Positions 8,377 through 16,995 of a stretch of 64,000 bases of DNA are shown here, in pieces. Within the stretch, counting starts at the first letter, position 1; the number at the start of each line of letters is the position of its first letter. Source of the DNA: Vicinamibacterales bacterium (GTDB lineage Bacteria > Acidobacteriota > Vicinamibacteria > Vicinamibacterales > 2-12-FULL-66-21). Position numbers and translations under genes: made by a program. The DNA is taken from NCBI GenBank assembly GCA_035699745.1, contig DASSPH010000099.1, positions 1 to 64,000 on the forward strand, read 5' to 3'. Under the pieces are notes generated by a model, which saw nothing but the letters and a program-made list of their open reading frames with translations, made no database searches and was not told the origin of the DNA.

Positions 8377-10295
8377 AGCACGATCCGCGCGTCTCCCGTC
8401 CGCCGGGTGACGCGCTCCCGGTCCAGCCACTCCAGCAGCGGGATCGCATACTTCCGCGAGATCCCGTAGCGCTCCTTGAAGCCGGCTACGTCCACCTTCG
8501 CCGGCGCCCCCTGCGTCTTCAGCGCCCGCACGTCCTGCTTCAGCCGATCGAGCGATTCGGCATGAAACAACAGCGTATCGAGTTTCACCAGCGTCTTCTG
8601 CCGCACGAGCAGCTTCGCCATCCGATCCGCGACCGCGGCTGAGACACCGGCCGCGGCGGCCGCGCCGGCCAGGTCCGGCGGGGCCATGCCCGCTTCGCGG
8701 AACACGCGATCGAGCGCATCGCGCGCGCGCGTCTCCTCGTCGTTCAGCGACACGCCGCGCCCAGGCAGCGCCAGCCGCTCGCGTCCCGTCAGCCGGCCGC
8801 CGGCCGACAGCTCCTTGACCACGCTGTCGAACAGCGCCGCCGGAGCGAGGCCGAACACTCGCTCGCGTGCCTCCTCCCGCGGCAGTCCTTCCGACAGCGG
8901 CTGCGCCTGGTGGTGGGCCGCCACCGCCGCGACCAGACGCTCCTCGAGCGACGACACGAACGCGGCGTCGAAGACCTCGCCGCCCACGATCCGCACCTTG
9001 CCGGCCGCGGAGAGCGCGTCGGTCAGCGACCGCACTTGGGACACCGTATGGCCAAGCCGGCGCGCCAGTTCGTCCAGCGCAAGTCCGGACGCGCGCCGCT
9101 CCTCGATGAACGCCAGCGCCGCGGCAGACCCGTCGCCGGCGAGGCGGGCGAACCGCCGCGCCGCCGACTCGCTCCGTATCGGCGTCCGTGCCGGGAGCGG
9201 ATCCACGACCCACCCGCCGCCGATCGTGATCGGCGGCGAGTACTGCCGCAGGATGAAGCGGTCGCCGCGGGTCAGCACCGCCGGCCCCTCGAGCCGAATG
9301 CGCGCGAACGCGCGCTGCCCCGGCCGCAGCTCCGTCAATCCCCGGGCGTCGCCCGCGGGCTGCGCGTCGGCGGAGACGGCCAGCGCCACGCGGCCGAGGC
9401 GTTCCAGCGTTCCCTGGTGAAAGCGGATCCGCGCGCCGTGACGCAGCGGCTTCGCGTCGGGCAGCAGGTCCACCAGCGCGTCGAATCGCCGCGTCACGTC
9501 GAAGGCGCCGGCGCGGGTCAGCGTCTCCCCGCGGGTCACATCCGCCGCGTCGACGCCGCCGAGATTCACCGCGACGCGCCGTCCGGCGGACGCGATCGGC
9601 TGGACCGCGCCGTGGACCTGCACGCCGCGGACCTTCACGCGCCGGTCGGCCGGCAGGAGCAGCAGCTCGTCGTCCAGCGCCAGCGACCCGCTGGTCAGCG
9701 TGCCGGTCACCACGGTGCCGAAGCCGCGCATCGAGAACACGCGATCGACGGGCAGGCGCGTCAGGCCCGTCGACGCGCGCTCGGGCACGGCGGATGCGAG
9801 GCGCTCCAGCGCGCGGCGCAGCTCGTCGAGCCCTTCGCCGGTCTTCGCCGACACCGTCAGAATCGGCGCCGACTCGAGCCGCGAGCCGGCCACCAGCTCG
9901 CGGGCGTCCAGGCGGACGATCTCGAGCGTCTCGGCATCGACGAGGTCGGCCTTCGTGAGGACGATGAGGCCGGCGGGGATCTGCAGCAGCCGGCAGATGG
10001 CAAAGTGCTCCCGCGTCTGCGGCATCACCGATTCGTCGGCCGCGATCACCAGCATGACGGCGTCGATGCCGCCGACGCCCGCCAGCATGTTCTTGACGAA
10101 GCGCTCGTGTCCCGGCACGTCGACGAACGCAAGATCGGCGTCCCCGACCCGGGCATGCGCGAACCCGAGATCGATGGTGATGCCGCGCGCCTTCTCCTCT
10201 TTCAGCCGATCCGGATCGGTCCCGGTCAGCGCCAGCACGAGCGCGCTCTTTCCGTGATCGATGTGGCCGGCGGTGCCGACGACGATGGACCGCAT
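8373..10295 (-). CDS. selB: Selenocysteine-specific elongation factor SelB
   Basis: 640-residue translation GTPase that delivers selenocysteyl-tRNA to UGA codons marked by a SECIS element. The start is [19 protein letters not shown] (P-loop), then GITIDLGF, the G3 motif [13 protein letters not shown] and G4 TKADLVD. Domain II/III segments ([37 protein letters not shown]) are followed by about 270 residues of winged-helix repeats that bind SECIS RNA, ending [20 protein letters not shown]. The length fits the family. selA, selC and selD are not in the window, and I could not identify a selenoprotein gene here. The start at 10295 has only a weak AGGA. Confidence 0.96.
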   Translation of the reverse strand: MRSIVVGTAGHIDHGKSALVLALTGTDPDRLKEEKARGITIDLGFAHARVGDADLAFVDVPGHERFVKNMLAGVGGIDAVMLVIAADESVMPQTREHFAICRLLQIPAGLIVLTKADLVDAETLEIVRLDARELVAGSRLESAPILTVSAKTGEGLDELRRALERLASAVPERASTGLTRLPVDRVFSMRGFGTVVTGTLTSGSLALDDELLLLPADRRVKVRGVQVHGAVQPIASAGRRVAVNLGGVDAADVTRGETLTRAGAFDVTRRFDALVDLLPDAKPLRHGARIRFHQGTLERLGRVALAVSADAQPAGDARGLTELRPGQRAFARIRLEGPAVLTRGDRFILRQYSPPITIGGGWVVDPLPARTPIRSESAARRFARLAGDGSAAALAFIEERRASGLALDELARRLGHTVSQVRSLTDALSAAGKVRIVGGEVFDAAFVSSLEERLVAAVAAHHQAQPLSEGLPREEARERVFGLAPAALFDSVVKELSAGGRLTGRERLALPGRGVSLNDEETRARDALDRVFREAGMAPPDLAGAAAAAGVSAAVADRMAKLLVRQKTLVKLDTLLFHAESLDRLKQDVRALKTQGAPAKVDVAGFKERYGISRKYAIPLLEWLDRERVTRRTGDARIVL

Positions 10296-10340
10296 CGACC
10301 GATCCTGCCACGCCGCACCGCCGGGGCCAACCTCGCGCCG

Positions 10341-11516
10341 CTACTGCGGCGTCCGGTACTGCACGGAGACGTTCCCGCCGGCGGGCGGTTGTGCGCACAG
10401 CGCGGACACCGCGATGCCGGCGGCGAGCCGTGTTCCAGGCGCGAACGAGGCGGCAATCGGGCCGCTGTCGGCGCCGGCGCCGCTCAGCGGCAGCGCAATG
10501 GTGCCTGCCGCAGTCCCGTCCGTGACCACCAGTACCGCGCTCCGCAGACACGCCGCGGGGGCGGTCGCAAAGCGTGCTTCGATGCGCGTCACGAGGACGG
10601 CGTGATCCGGCGTGAACGTCGACAACAGCGATGCGGATGTCGTCGACGGCACGAACAGGTTCCACAACTGGCTGCCCGCTGGACCGGCGAGCCCGGGCGG
10701 CCCCGGCACCCCCTGCGGCCCCTGCGCTCCGGGCGGTCCTTGCGGACCTTGGGGCCCGGGCGGTCCCTGCGCCCCCGGGGGTCCGGCGGGCCCTTCACCT
10801 CCGTCGCAGCCGGTGCGCGCGAGGAGATGGATCTCCGCGGCGGGCGCCGCATCGCCGCGGACGACGACCTCGTCGATCGCGCCGCTGAAGAATTGATTCA
10901 GCCCGCCGGCGTTGAAGACGGTCGCGCCGATCAGGAGCGGGTTCACTGTTGTGGTGTCCGGCATGCCGCTGCCGTCGGCCTCCGCCTTCAAGACGCCGTT
11001 GACGTACAGCCGCAGCGCCGGATACGTCCAGGTCACGGCCACGTGCGTCCACGCGTGCAACGGAAATGGATCGGGATCGCTCGCCAGCGCGGCGGCCAGG
11101 CCGGGCGCGGAGTAGTACGCCTCGGCGTGACCTGTGGCGGAGAGCCAGATCCGCGGATTGAAGCTGAAGGCCGTTTCCGCCTGCGCGACAATCACGGCGT
11201 CCGCAGCGGGAACACTCGTGACGCGCACCCACGCCGTGATCGTCGAAGGGGCATTGCGCGAGAAGGTCAGCGGAGCCGCCGTCATCGCGTAGCTGTCCAC
11301 CCCATTGAACGACAGCGCCGCGCCGCACCGGCCGGCCACCCAGACGCCGCCGGCGATCGCGGCGTCGTTGCCGCTCCCCGACGTGTCATGGACGATCGTT
11401 CCCTGCCCCTCGTTGAACGTGAATCGGGCCACTGTCTGGGCACTTGCGTGGCGCCCCCCTGCCGCACTCAATGCCGCGGCGAACGCGGCGGCGCGCCACC
11501 AGATCGATCGAGTCAT
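10341..11516 (-). CDS. Secreted LamG-like protein with collagen-like repeats
   Basis: 391-residue exported protein. A signal peptide (residues 1-27, ending near GGRHASAQT) is followed by a concanavalin/LamG-like jelly roll with [55 protein letters not shown] and [14 protein letters not shown] stretch of about 15 Gly-X-Y triplets follows ([19 protein letters not shown] and on), then a C-terminal beta domain of about 95 residues. LamG folds usually bind sugars or proteins, and the collagen-like segment probably trimerises. The start at 11516 is favoured by GAGGTG 6 nt upstream. It is divergent from the HTH gene at 11621. Confidence 0.88.
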   Translation of the reverse strand: MTRSIWWRAAAFAAALSAAGGRHASAQTVARFTFNEGQGTIVHDTSGSGNDAAIAGGVWVAGRCGAALSFNGVDSYAMTAAPLTFSRNAPSTITAWVRVTSVPAADAVIVAQAETAFSFNPRIWLSATGHAEAYYSAPGLAAALASDPDPFPLHAWTHVAVTWTYPALRLYVNGVLKAEADGSGMPDTTTVNPLLIGATVFNAGGLNQFFSGAIDEVVVRGDAAPAAEIHLLARTGCDGGEGPAGPPGAQGPPGPQGPQGPPGAQGPQGVPGPPGLAGPAGSQLWNLFVPSTTSASLLSTFTPDHAVLVTRIEARFATAPAACLRSAVLVVTDGTAAGTIALPLSGAGADSGPIAASFAPGTRLAAGIAVSALCAQPPAGGNVSVQYRTPQ

Positions 11517-11607
11517 AGGCATCACCTCGTGCGGCATCGTCAGGAGGAGGGTGAGGCCCGGCAAGCGACAAGAGGCGACACCGGTCGCGTGTCGGTCTTT
11601 GTCGCGC

Positions 11608-11613
11608 TACAAT
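11608..11613 (+). promoter_or_regulatory. -10-like TACAAT 7 nt before a GTG start
   Basis: TACAAT at 11608-11613 ends 7 nt before the GTG at 11621 and there is no Shine-Dalgarno between them, so transcription would begin at or next to the start codon. No good -35 was seen. Confidence 0.5.
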
Positions 11614-11620
11614 CCGCGCC

Positions 11621-12862
11621 GTGCCGCGCGATCGGCTGGATACCTGGAAGGCGATCGCGGCCCACGTCGGCCGCGATGTGCGCACCGTGCTGCGGTGGCA
11701 CAAGGACCGGGGCCTTCCCGTCCACCGGGTGCCCGGCGGCAAGGGGCGCAGCGTCTTCGCCTACGCCGACGAGCTCGACGCGTGGATGGCGGGCGAAGCG
11801 CGGACCGGCGGGGACCGGGAATCGGGAAACGGGCAGCGTGAACCCGGCCGCGCGCGGCAGAGGGCCCCATTCGTCGTGCCCGCGTCCGCCGCATTGCTGA
11901 CGGTGCTCATCGTCACTGCCGCGGCCCTTGTCGCCCGTGGCGCGGCAACCGGGGAGCCCGTCGAGGTGGCCGTCGTCGGCAAGTCGCTGATCGCGTTCGA
12001 CGCCGCGCGTCGGGAGGTCTGGCGAGTCCCTCTGCCGCATTCCGCCTCGCTGACCGCGCGGGGCCCCTCGTTCGTCGATCTCGACGCCGATGGGCGGCGT
12101 GAGATCCTGGTTCCGCTGACCTTGAGCGAGCCGTCGGGGACGGTGGGCGGCGTGCTGTATTGCTTCGAAGCAAAGGGACGCCTGCGCTGGTCCCGCGCGA
12201 TCGCCGACACGATCCGGTTCGGCGCCGGGGAGTTCGGGCCCCCCTGGTCGAGTGCCGACATCGCCGTGATCCGGCGGGGCTCGTCCGTGGCGATCGCCTA
12301 CGCGGTCACGCACAGCGTCTGGTGGCCGTCGATCGTCGCGCTGCTCGACGCTCGCGGCGAAATCACCGGCCGCTTCATCCACGCCGGCTGGATCACGCGG
12401 CTCGCAGCCGGCGCGGATGGCACGGTGCTGCTTGCCGGCGGCGTGAGCAACGCCCGCGACGCGTCGATCCTGGCGGTGCTCGAGGGGGACGGCGCGTTTA
12501 CCGGCGCGTGGGGGGAAACCGCCGCGGAATACCGCTGCGATTGTCCGTCCGTCCGCGTGGCGAAGTACTTCGTCTTTCCCCGATCGGAGGCGAACCGCTC
12601 GGCCGGACAGCTGGCGCTGCGCCAGTCAATCGAGGTTCAGGCCGACGGCTCGCTGCTCGTACGGGTGCCGCAGCGCGGCGATCTTCCCGCGGACGCGCTG
12701 TACGAGTTCAGCCCCTCGTTCGATCTGCGGCGCGCCGCCTTCGCGGATCTTTACTGGGACTGGCACCGGCAGCTCGAAGCCGCCGGCGTGCTGGATCATA
12801 CGCGGCGCGACTGCCCTGCGCGGACGCCGTCGTTCACCGCCGCCGCTTCCCCGCTTTCTTGA
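11621..12862 (+). CDS. Membrane-anchored excisionase-type HTH protein with VCBS-like exterior
   Basis: 413 residues in an unusual order. Residues 1-58 form a MerR/excisionase-like DNA-binding domain (DTWKAIAAHVGRDVRTVLRW, HKDRGLPVHRVPGGKGRSV). A polar linker with a decayed heptamer repeat follows. One membrane helix lies at about residues 87-107 (ASAALLTVLIVTAAALVA). The remaining ~300 residues should be extracytoplasmic and include FVDLDADGRREILVPL, an FG-GAP/VCBS-like repeat signature. The layout parallels CadC/ToxR-type one-component sensors with a different DNA-binding module. Target and signal are unknown. The GTG start is supported by the -10-like hexamer only 7 nt upstream. The 3' end overlaps rnr by 29 nt. 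Confidence 0.8.
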   Translation: MPRDRLDTWKAIAAHVGRDVRTVLRWHKDRGLPVHRVPGGKGRSVFAYADELDAWMAGEARTGGDRESGNGQREPGRARQRAPFVVPASAALLTVLIVTAAALVARGAATGEPVEVAVVGKSLIAFDAARREVWRVPLPHSASLTARGPSFVDLDADGRREILVPLTLSEPSGTVGGVLYCFEAKGRLRWSRAIADTIRFGAGEFGPPWSSADIAVIRRGSSVAIAYAVTHSVWWPSIVALLDARGEITGRFIHAGWITRLAAGADGTVLLAGGVSNARDASILAVLEGDGAFTGAWGETAAEYRCDCPSVRVAKYFVFPRSEANRSAGQLALRQSIEVQADGSLLVRVPQRGDLPADALYEFSPSFDLRRAAFADLYWDWHRQLEAAGVLDHTRRDCPARTPSFTAAASPLS

Positions 12863-15119
12863 ACGCGCGCTCGGCCTTGCCGGGACGCTGCTTCCGCTTG
12901 CCCGCCTTCAGATGGCGCTCGGACTTGGGCTCGGCTTTGCTGCGGCGCGGACCGCGGCTGGCTTCCGCCCCGCGCACGCGATCGAGAATCTCGCTGATCC
13001 CGAGATCGATCATGCGGCGCTCCATGTCCACCTTGATCACCTGCACCGTCACGTGATCGCCAAGGCGGTAGACCCGGCCGGTATTCTCGCCGCGGAGGAT
13101 GTGCTGGCGCTCGACGAAGCGGTAGTAGTCGTCGGCCATGGTCGACACGTGCACCATGCCTTCGACGAAGTGCTGGACCAGCTCGACGAACAGGCCGAAG
13201 GCGGTCACGCCGGTGACGTAGCCGTCGAACTCGTCGCCGACCTTGTCGGCCATGAAGCGGACCTTCTTCCACTGCACCAGCTCGCGCTCGGCGTCGTTGG
13301 CGCGGCGCTCCCGCTCGGACGTGTGCCGCGCGATCTCGGGCAGGTCCTCCGTCAGCTCCTCGACCCGGTCGCTCGACATCCCCTGGCGCGACTCGCGGAG
13401 CGTGCGATGGACGATCAGATCGGGGTAGCGGCGGATCGGCGAGGTGAAGTGCGTGTAGCTGCCGGCGGCGAGGCCGAAGTGCCCCATGTTCGACGGGTCG
13501 TAGCGCGCCTTCTGCATGGTGCGCAGCATCAGAAACGCGATCGGCTTCTCCTCCGGCTCGCCGGCGATCCGCTCGACCAGCTTCTGGAAGTGCCGCGGCC
13601 GCACCGCGTTGGGCGGGGCGCCGAGACTGTAGCCCATCGTCGTGACGAAGTCCTCGAATTCCTGCACCTTCAGCGGGTCCGGCTGCTCGTGGATCCGATA
13701 CAGCGTCGGGACGTCGTTCTCGTCGAGATGCTCGGCGACGGTCTCGTTGGCGACGAGCATGAACTCCTCGATGATGCGGTGGGCGACGTTCCGCTCGAGC
13801 GCGATGATCTGCTCGACCAGCCCCTCGTCGTCGAGAATGAGCTCCGGCTCCTTCAGGTCGAAGTCGATCGAGCCGCGGCGCCGGCGCCGGCCGTTCAGGA
13901 TCCTGAACAGCTCCTGCATGGTCTCGAACATGCCGACGAGCGGCCCGTACTTCTTCATCAGCGCCGGGTCGCGATCCGTCAGGATCGCGTTGACGTCCGT
14001 GTACGTCATCCGCGCATCGCTGTGGATCACGCCGTCGTGAATCTCGTAGCGCACCACCGTGCCGGTGCGATCGATTTCCATCAGGCAGCTCTGCACGAGA
14101 CGGTCGACGTCCGGGTTCAGGCTGCACAATCCGGTCGACAGCTCCGCCGGGAACATGTGGACGGCGCGTTCCGGGAAGTACACCGAGGTCGATCGCTCGT
14201 ACGCCTCCTCGTCGAGAGCGCTGCCCTCGGGGACGTAGTGCGCGACGTCCGCGATGTGGACGCCGAGCCAGTAGTGGCCGTTCGGCAGCCGCTCGATCGT
14301 GATCGCATCGTCGAAGTCGCGGGCGTGCTCGCCGTCGATCGTCACCGTGGTGAGCGGCCGGAAATCGGTGCGATCGCGGAGGTCCCGCTCGCGGACGGAG
14401 CCGCCCAGGCGCCTGGCCTCCTCGATCGCCGCCTCGCCGTGCGCGTCGGAGATGCCGTACTTGCGGATGATGATCTCGGTGTCGACGCCGGGCTCCTCGA
14501 TGTCGCCGAGCACGTCGAGGACGCGGCCGAGCGCGCTGCGCGTCGCGGTCGGATACCGTGTAATCTCGACGACGACCATGTCCCCGGGCTGCGCGTCGGA
14601 GCGCTCCTCCCCCGGAATCATCACGTCCATGATCATCTTGCGGTCGAACGGCACCAGGAACCCCATCCCGGATTCGTCGATCTCGAAGCGTCCGACGATG
14701 CTGGCCGAGCCGCGCTCGAGGATGCGGAGGATCCGCCCTTCGGCCCGATCCTCGCGGGTGCGCTCGATCCGCGCGACGACGCGGTCGCCGTGCATCGCCT
14801 GGTTCAGGTTCGCGCCCGCGATATAGATGTCCCCCGCCACCCCTTCGATCGGGCGGTCGGGAACGACGAAACCGAAGCCGCGCGGATTGGTGCTGACGCG
14901 CCCGACCACCAGGTTCATGCGGTCGGGCAGCCCGAAACGGTTGCCGCGCGTCTGAATCAGGTGTCCGGCGTCGACGAGGCCGTTGAGGAGGCGCTTGAGG
15001 GTCGACCGCTGCTCGCGCGGGATCTTCAAGCGCTGCACCAGTTCGCGGGCGGTGGCAGGATGCTCCACGCGATCCCGGATGGCGGTCAGCAATTGCTCGG
15101 CATTCAACATTGAACTCAT
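12834..15119 (-). CDS. rnr: Ribonuclease R (RNase II/VacB family)
   Basis: 761-residue 3'-5' exoribonuclease for structured RNA. An N-terminal winged-helix region (TARELVQRLKIPREQRSTL), two cold-shock domains (GRVSTNPRGFGFVVP; GRFEIDESGMGFLVPFD), the RNB catalytic domain with the Asp cluster DGEHARDFDDAITIER, the motif AAGSYTHFTSPIRRYPDL and a C-terminal S1 domain (GVTAFGLFVELVQHFVEG) are all present. The basic tail (last ~60 residues, KAGKRKQRPGKAERAFKKAG) is typical. ATG 15119 is the longest start. An alternative ATG at 15110 sits 7 nt after TAGAAT, matching the leaderless pattern of neighbouring genes. It is divergent from an ECF sigma gene. Confidence 0.97.
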   Translation of the reverse strand: MSSMLNAEQLLTAIRDRVEHPATARELVQRLKIPREQRSTLKRLLNGLVDAGHLIQTRGNRFGLPDRMNLVVGRVSTNPRGFGFVVPDRPIEGVAGDIYIAGANLNQAMHGDRVVARIERTREDRAEGRILRILERGSASIVGRFEIDESGMGFLVPFDRKMIMDVMIPGEERSDAQPGDMVVVEITRYPTATRSALGRVLDVLGDIEEPGVDTEIIIRKYGISDAHGEAAIEEARRLGGSVRERDLRDRTDFRPLTTVTIDGEHARDFDDAITIERLPNGHYWLGVHIADVAHYVPEGSALDEEAYERSTSVYFPERAVHMFPAELSTGLCSLNPDVDRLVQSCLMEIDRTGTVVRYEIHDGVIHSDARMTYTDVNAILTDRDPALMKKYGPLVGMFETMQELFRILNGRRRRRGSIDFDLKEPELILDDEGLVEQIIALERNVAHRIIEEFMLVANETVAEHLDENDVPTLYRIHEQPDPLKVQEFEDFVTTMGYSLGAPPNAVRPRHFQKLVERIAGEPEEKPIAFLMLRTMQKARYDPSNMGHFGLAAGSYTHFTSPIRRYPDLIVHRTLRESRQGMSSDRVEELTEDLPEIARHTSERERRANDAERELVQWKKVRFMADKVGDEFDGYVTGVTAFGLFVELVQHFVEGMVHVSTMADDYYRFVERQHILRGENTGRVYRLGDHVTVQVIKVDMERRMIDLGISEILDRVRGAEASRGPRRSKAEPKSERHLKAGKRKQRPGKAERAFKKAGKRRR

Positions 15120-15165
15120 TCTACTTTTCCCAACCCGCGTGCCGGCTCAGCCCTCTATAGACCGT

Positions 15166-15795
15166 GTGACGGCCCTTCGACCGAGCACAGGGCAGGCCAC
15201 GGAGCTTGCCCTCGACCCGGATCTGGAACTGGTCCGCCGGGCCCAGGCGGGCGACGTGGACGCGTTCGGCGACCTCGTCGAACGCAACCGCCGCGCCGTG
15301 TTCCGGGCCGCGCTGGCCGCGGTCGGGTCGGCGGTCGAGGCGGATGACGTGGCCCAGGAGGCGTTCGTGACCGCCTTCCAGAAGCTGTCGGGGTTCCGCG
15401 GCGAGTCGTCGTTCAAGACCTGGCTGCTGTCGATCACCTGGCGGAAGGCGATCGACCGGCGCAAGAGCGTCACCCGCTGGATGCAGCGCCTGGTCGCGCC
15501 GCACGCGTCGGCCGAGGGCGAGGAGTGGGATCCGATGCAGAACCTGCCGTCCGGCGCGCAGTCGCAGGAAGACGACGCGATGACGGCGGATTTGCAGCGC
15601 CGCGTGCGGCCCTTGATCGCATCGCTGCCCAGGAAGCTGCGCGACGCGCTGCTGCTGGCAGGCTCGGGCGATCACAGCTACGACGAGATCGGGAAGATGC
15701 TCGGCATCCCGACCGGGACGGTGAAGTGGCGCGTCTCGGAAGCGCGCAAGGTGCTGAAGCAGAAGATGGCGGCGATGGGGTACACGGATGTCTGA
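15166..15795 (+). CDS. ECF RNA polymerase sigma factor (first module)
   Basis: About 209 residues. Sigma region 2 (ELVRRAQAGDVDAFGDLVER, DDVAQEAFVTAFQKLSGFRG, SFKTWLLSITWRKAIDRRK) and region 4 (LPRKLRDALLLAGSGDHSYD, EIGKMLGIPTGTVKWRVSEA) are intact, with a Glu/Asp-rich linker between. It should direct polymerase to an extracytoplasmic-stress regulon and be held by the next gene, with which it overlaps by 8 nt. The start is not certain. GTG at 15166 sits 4-5 nt behind a TATAGA/CTATAG box and has no Shine-Dalgarno; an earlier in-frame GTG at 15139 also lacks one. Confidence 0.9.
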   Translation: MTALRPSTGQATELALDPDLELVRRAQAGDVDAFGDLVERNRRAVFRAALAAVGSAVEADDVAQEAFVTAFQKLSGFRGESSFKTWLLSITWRKAIDRRKSVTRWMQRLVAPHASAEGEEWDPMQNLPSGAQSQEDDAMTADLQRRVRPLIASLPRKLRDALLLAGSGDHSYDEIGKMLGIPTGTVKWRVSEARKVLKQKMAAMGYTDV

Positions 15796-16432
15796 ACGCG
15801 GATCGCGGCTCGGGGATCGGGGATCGCGGCTCGGGGATCGGGGACCGGGGATCGGGGATCGGGGTGCGGCACTGGACCGCGCGATCGACGGCGCGGTGCG
15901 ACAAATGCTCGACGTCGAGCCGCCCGCCGGGTTCCGGACGCGCGTCCTGCGTCGCATCGACGCCGATCGGCGTGTGGCGTCCGGCCGGCACCCGCTCCTC
16001 TGGCTCGGCGCGCCGCTGGCGGCCGCGGCGGCAATCGCGATCGCCATCCTGCTGCCGACGGGTGTCGAACCGCCGCAGGCTCCCGTCGCGCGCGTCGAGA
16101 CGCCGCCGGTACACGTGCCGCTCCCCGCGCCGCAGCCGTCCGCCGCGCCGGCTGCACGGACCACGACGCCACCACGGACGAGGCCGGCGGTGCGCCGCGG
16201 CCAGCGGATTGTGACCGCGGCCAGCGTCGCCGATGGCAGCGCCGACGCGCCTCTGCCAGGGTTCCCGCAAGTCCCGTCGCTCAGCGTTCCGGAGCTGAGC
16301 GTCTCCGAGATCCGGAGGGTGGCGGCGGTGTCCGCGCCCACGCAGCTTGGTGTGCAGCCAATCGCGGCGCCGGCGCCGCTCGACCTCGAACCATTGCCGT
16401 TGTCGCCGCGCGACCGGCAGGAGCAGGAGTAG
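15788..16432 (+). CDS. Putative membrane anti-sigma factor with repeat-encoded N-terminus
   Basis: 214 residues, overlapping the sigma gene by 8 nt, so coupled to it and probably its anti-sigma factor. Residues 4-25 are three heptapeptide repeats (RGSRLGD, RGSRLGD, RGPGIGD) translated from a heptanucleotide array. A short helical segment follows (ALDRAIDGAVRQMLDVEPPAGFRTRVL), resembling the sigma-binding region of non-zinc anti-sigma factors. One membrane helix lies at about 72-92 and a Pro-rich exterior of about 120 residues completes it. There is no HxxxCxxC zinc motif. The start is ATG 15788; an array-free alternative start is not obvious, so the array is probably translated. Confidence 0.75.
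   Translation: MSERGSRLGDRGSRLGDRGPGIGDRGAALDRAIDGAVRQMLDVEPPAGFRTRVLRRIDADRRVASGRHPLLWLGAPLAAAAAIAIAILLPTGVEPPQAPVARVETPPVHVPLPAPQPSAAPAARTTTPPRTRPAVRRGQRIVTAASVADGSADAPLPGFPQVPSLSVPELSVSEIRRVAAVSAPTQLGVQPIAAPAPLDLEPLPLSPRDRQEQE
15798..15867. repeat. Heptanucleotide array inside anti-sigma gene
   Basis: Ten consecutive 7-nt units with consensus GGGGATC (variants GCGGCTC, GGGGACC, GGGGTGC) and no phase break. Three units make 21 nt, so the array is read as a 7-residue repeat. It starts 10 nt after the anti-sigma ATG and just beyond the sigma stop codon. Confidence 0.9.
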
Positions 16433-16434
16433 TC

Positions 16435-16995
16435 ATGCAGAGAATGAAACTCGTTGGAATTGCCGTCGTTGCTGCGCTCGCGCTTCCCGTCGCGCTCGCA
16501 GCGGCGCAGGAGAAGCCCGGCACGGCCAAACCGCCGGCGGAGACGGCGGCGCCGGCGCGAGCGGTGCCGACCGAAGGCCTGCCCGTCAACGTCCGGCTCG
16601 AGATCACGATCACCGATCAACGCGGCAACGCGGAGCCAATCGTGAAGACCGTCACCAAGACGGTCGCCGACCGCTCCTGGATCCGCATCCGCACCGGCGC
16701 GGACGTGCAGACGAGAATGGGCATGCGTCCGGTCGTCCTCAACATCGATTCGTACCCGCGCGTGATCCCGACGCCTGGCACGCAGAACCCGTCGAACAAG
16801 CTGAAGGTCGATCTCACGATCGACTACCGGCCGGTCGCCGCCGAGGCGGACTCGGAGAAGAGCACGACGCCGAGCATCAACGAATCGCTGACCATCATTC
16901 TCGAGGACGGCAAGTCGATGGTGATTTCACAGTCGGCCGATCCCGCCACCGACCGCAAGGTCAGGGTCGAAGCGAAAGCGACGATCCTGAAGTAA
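16435..16995 (+). CDS. Exported hypothetical protein of ECF module
   Basis: 186 residues with a clear signal peptide (MKLVGIAVVAALALPVALAAAQ from residue 4) and a soluble beta-rich body: VNVRLEITITDQRGN, IRTGADVQTRMGMRPVVLNID, LKVDLTIDYRPVA, LTIILEDGKSMVISQSADP. It resembles small periplasmic proteins in which an N-terminal Pro/Ala linker leads to one beta domain; no named family is recognised. It begins 2 nt after the putative anti-sigma gene, so it is probably part of the same operon and may be the envelope sensor or a target. Its last 35 nt overlap the convergent glycerate kinase gene. Confidence 0.75.
   Translation: MQRMKLVGIAVVAALALPVALAAAQEKPGTAKPPAETAAPARAVPTEGLPVNVRLEITITDQRGNAEPIVKTVTKTVADRSWIRIRTGADVQTRMGMRPVVLNIDSYPRVIPTPGTQNPSNKLKVDLTIDYRPVAAEADSEKSTTPSINESLTIILEDGKSMVISQSADPATDRKVRVEAKATILK

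Noticed and set aside
10690-10800. Independent gene or repeat region in the Gly-Pro-rich stretch
   Set aside because: It is the in-frame collagen-like Gly-X-Y segment of the LamG protein on the minus strand.
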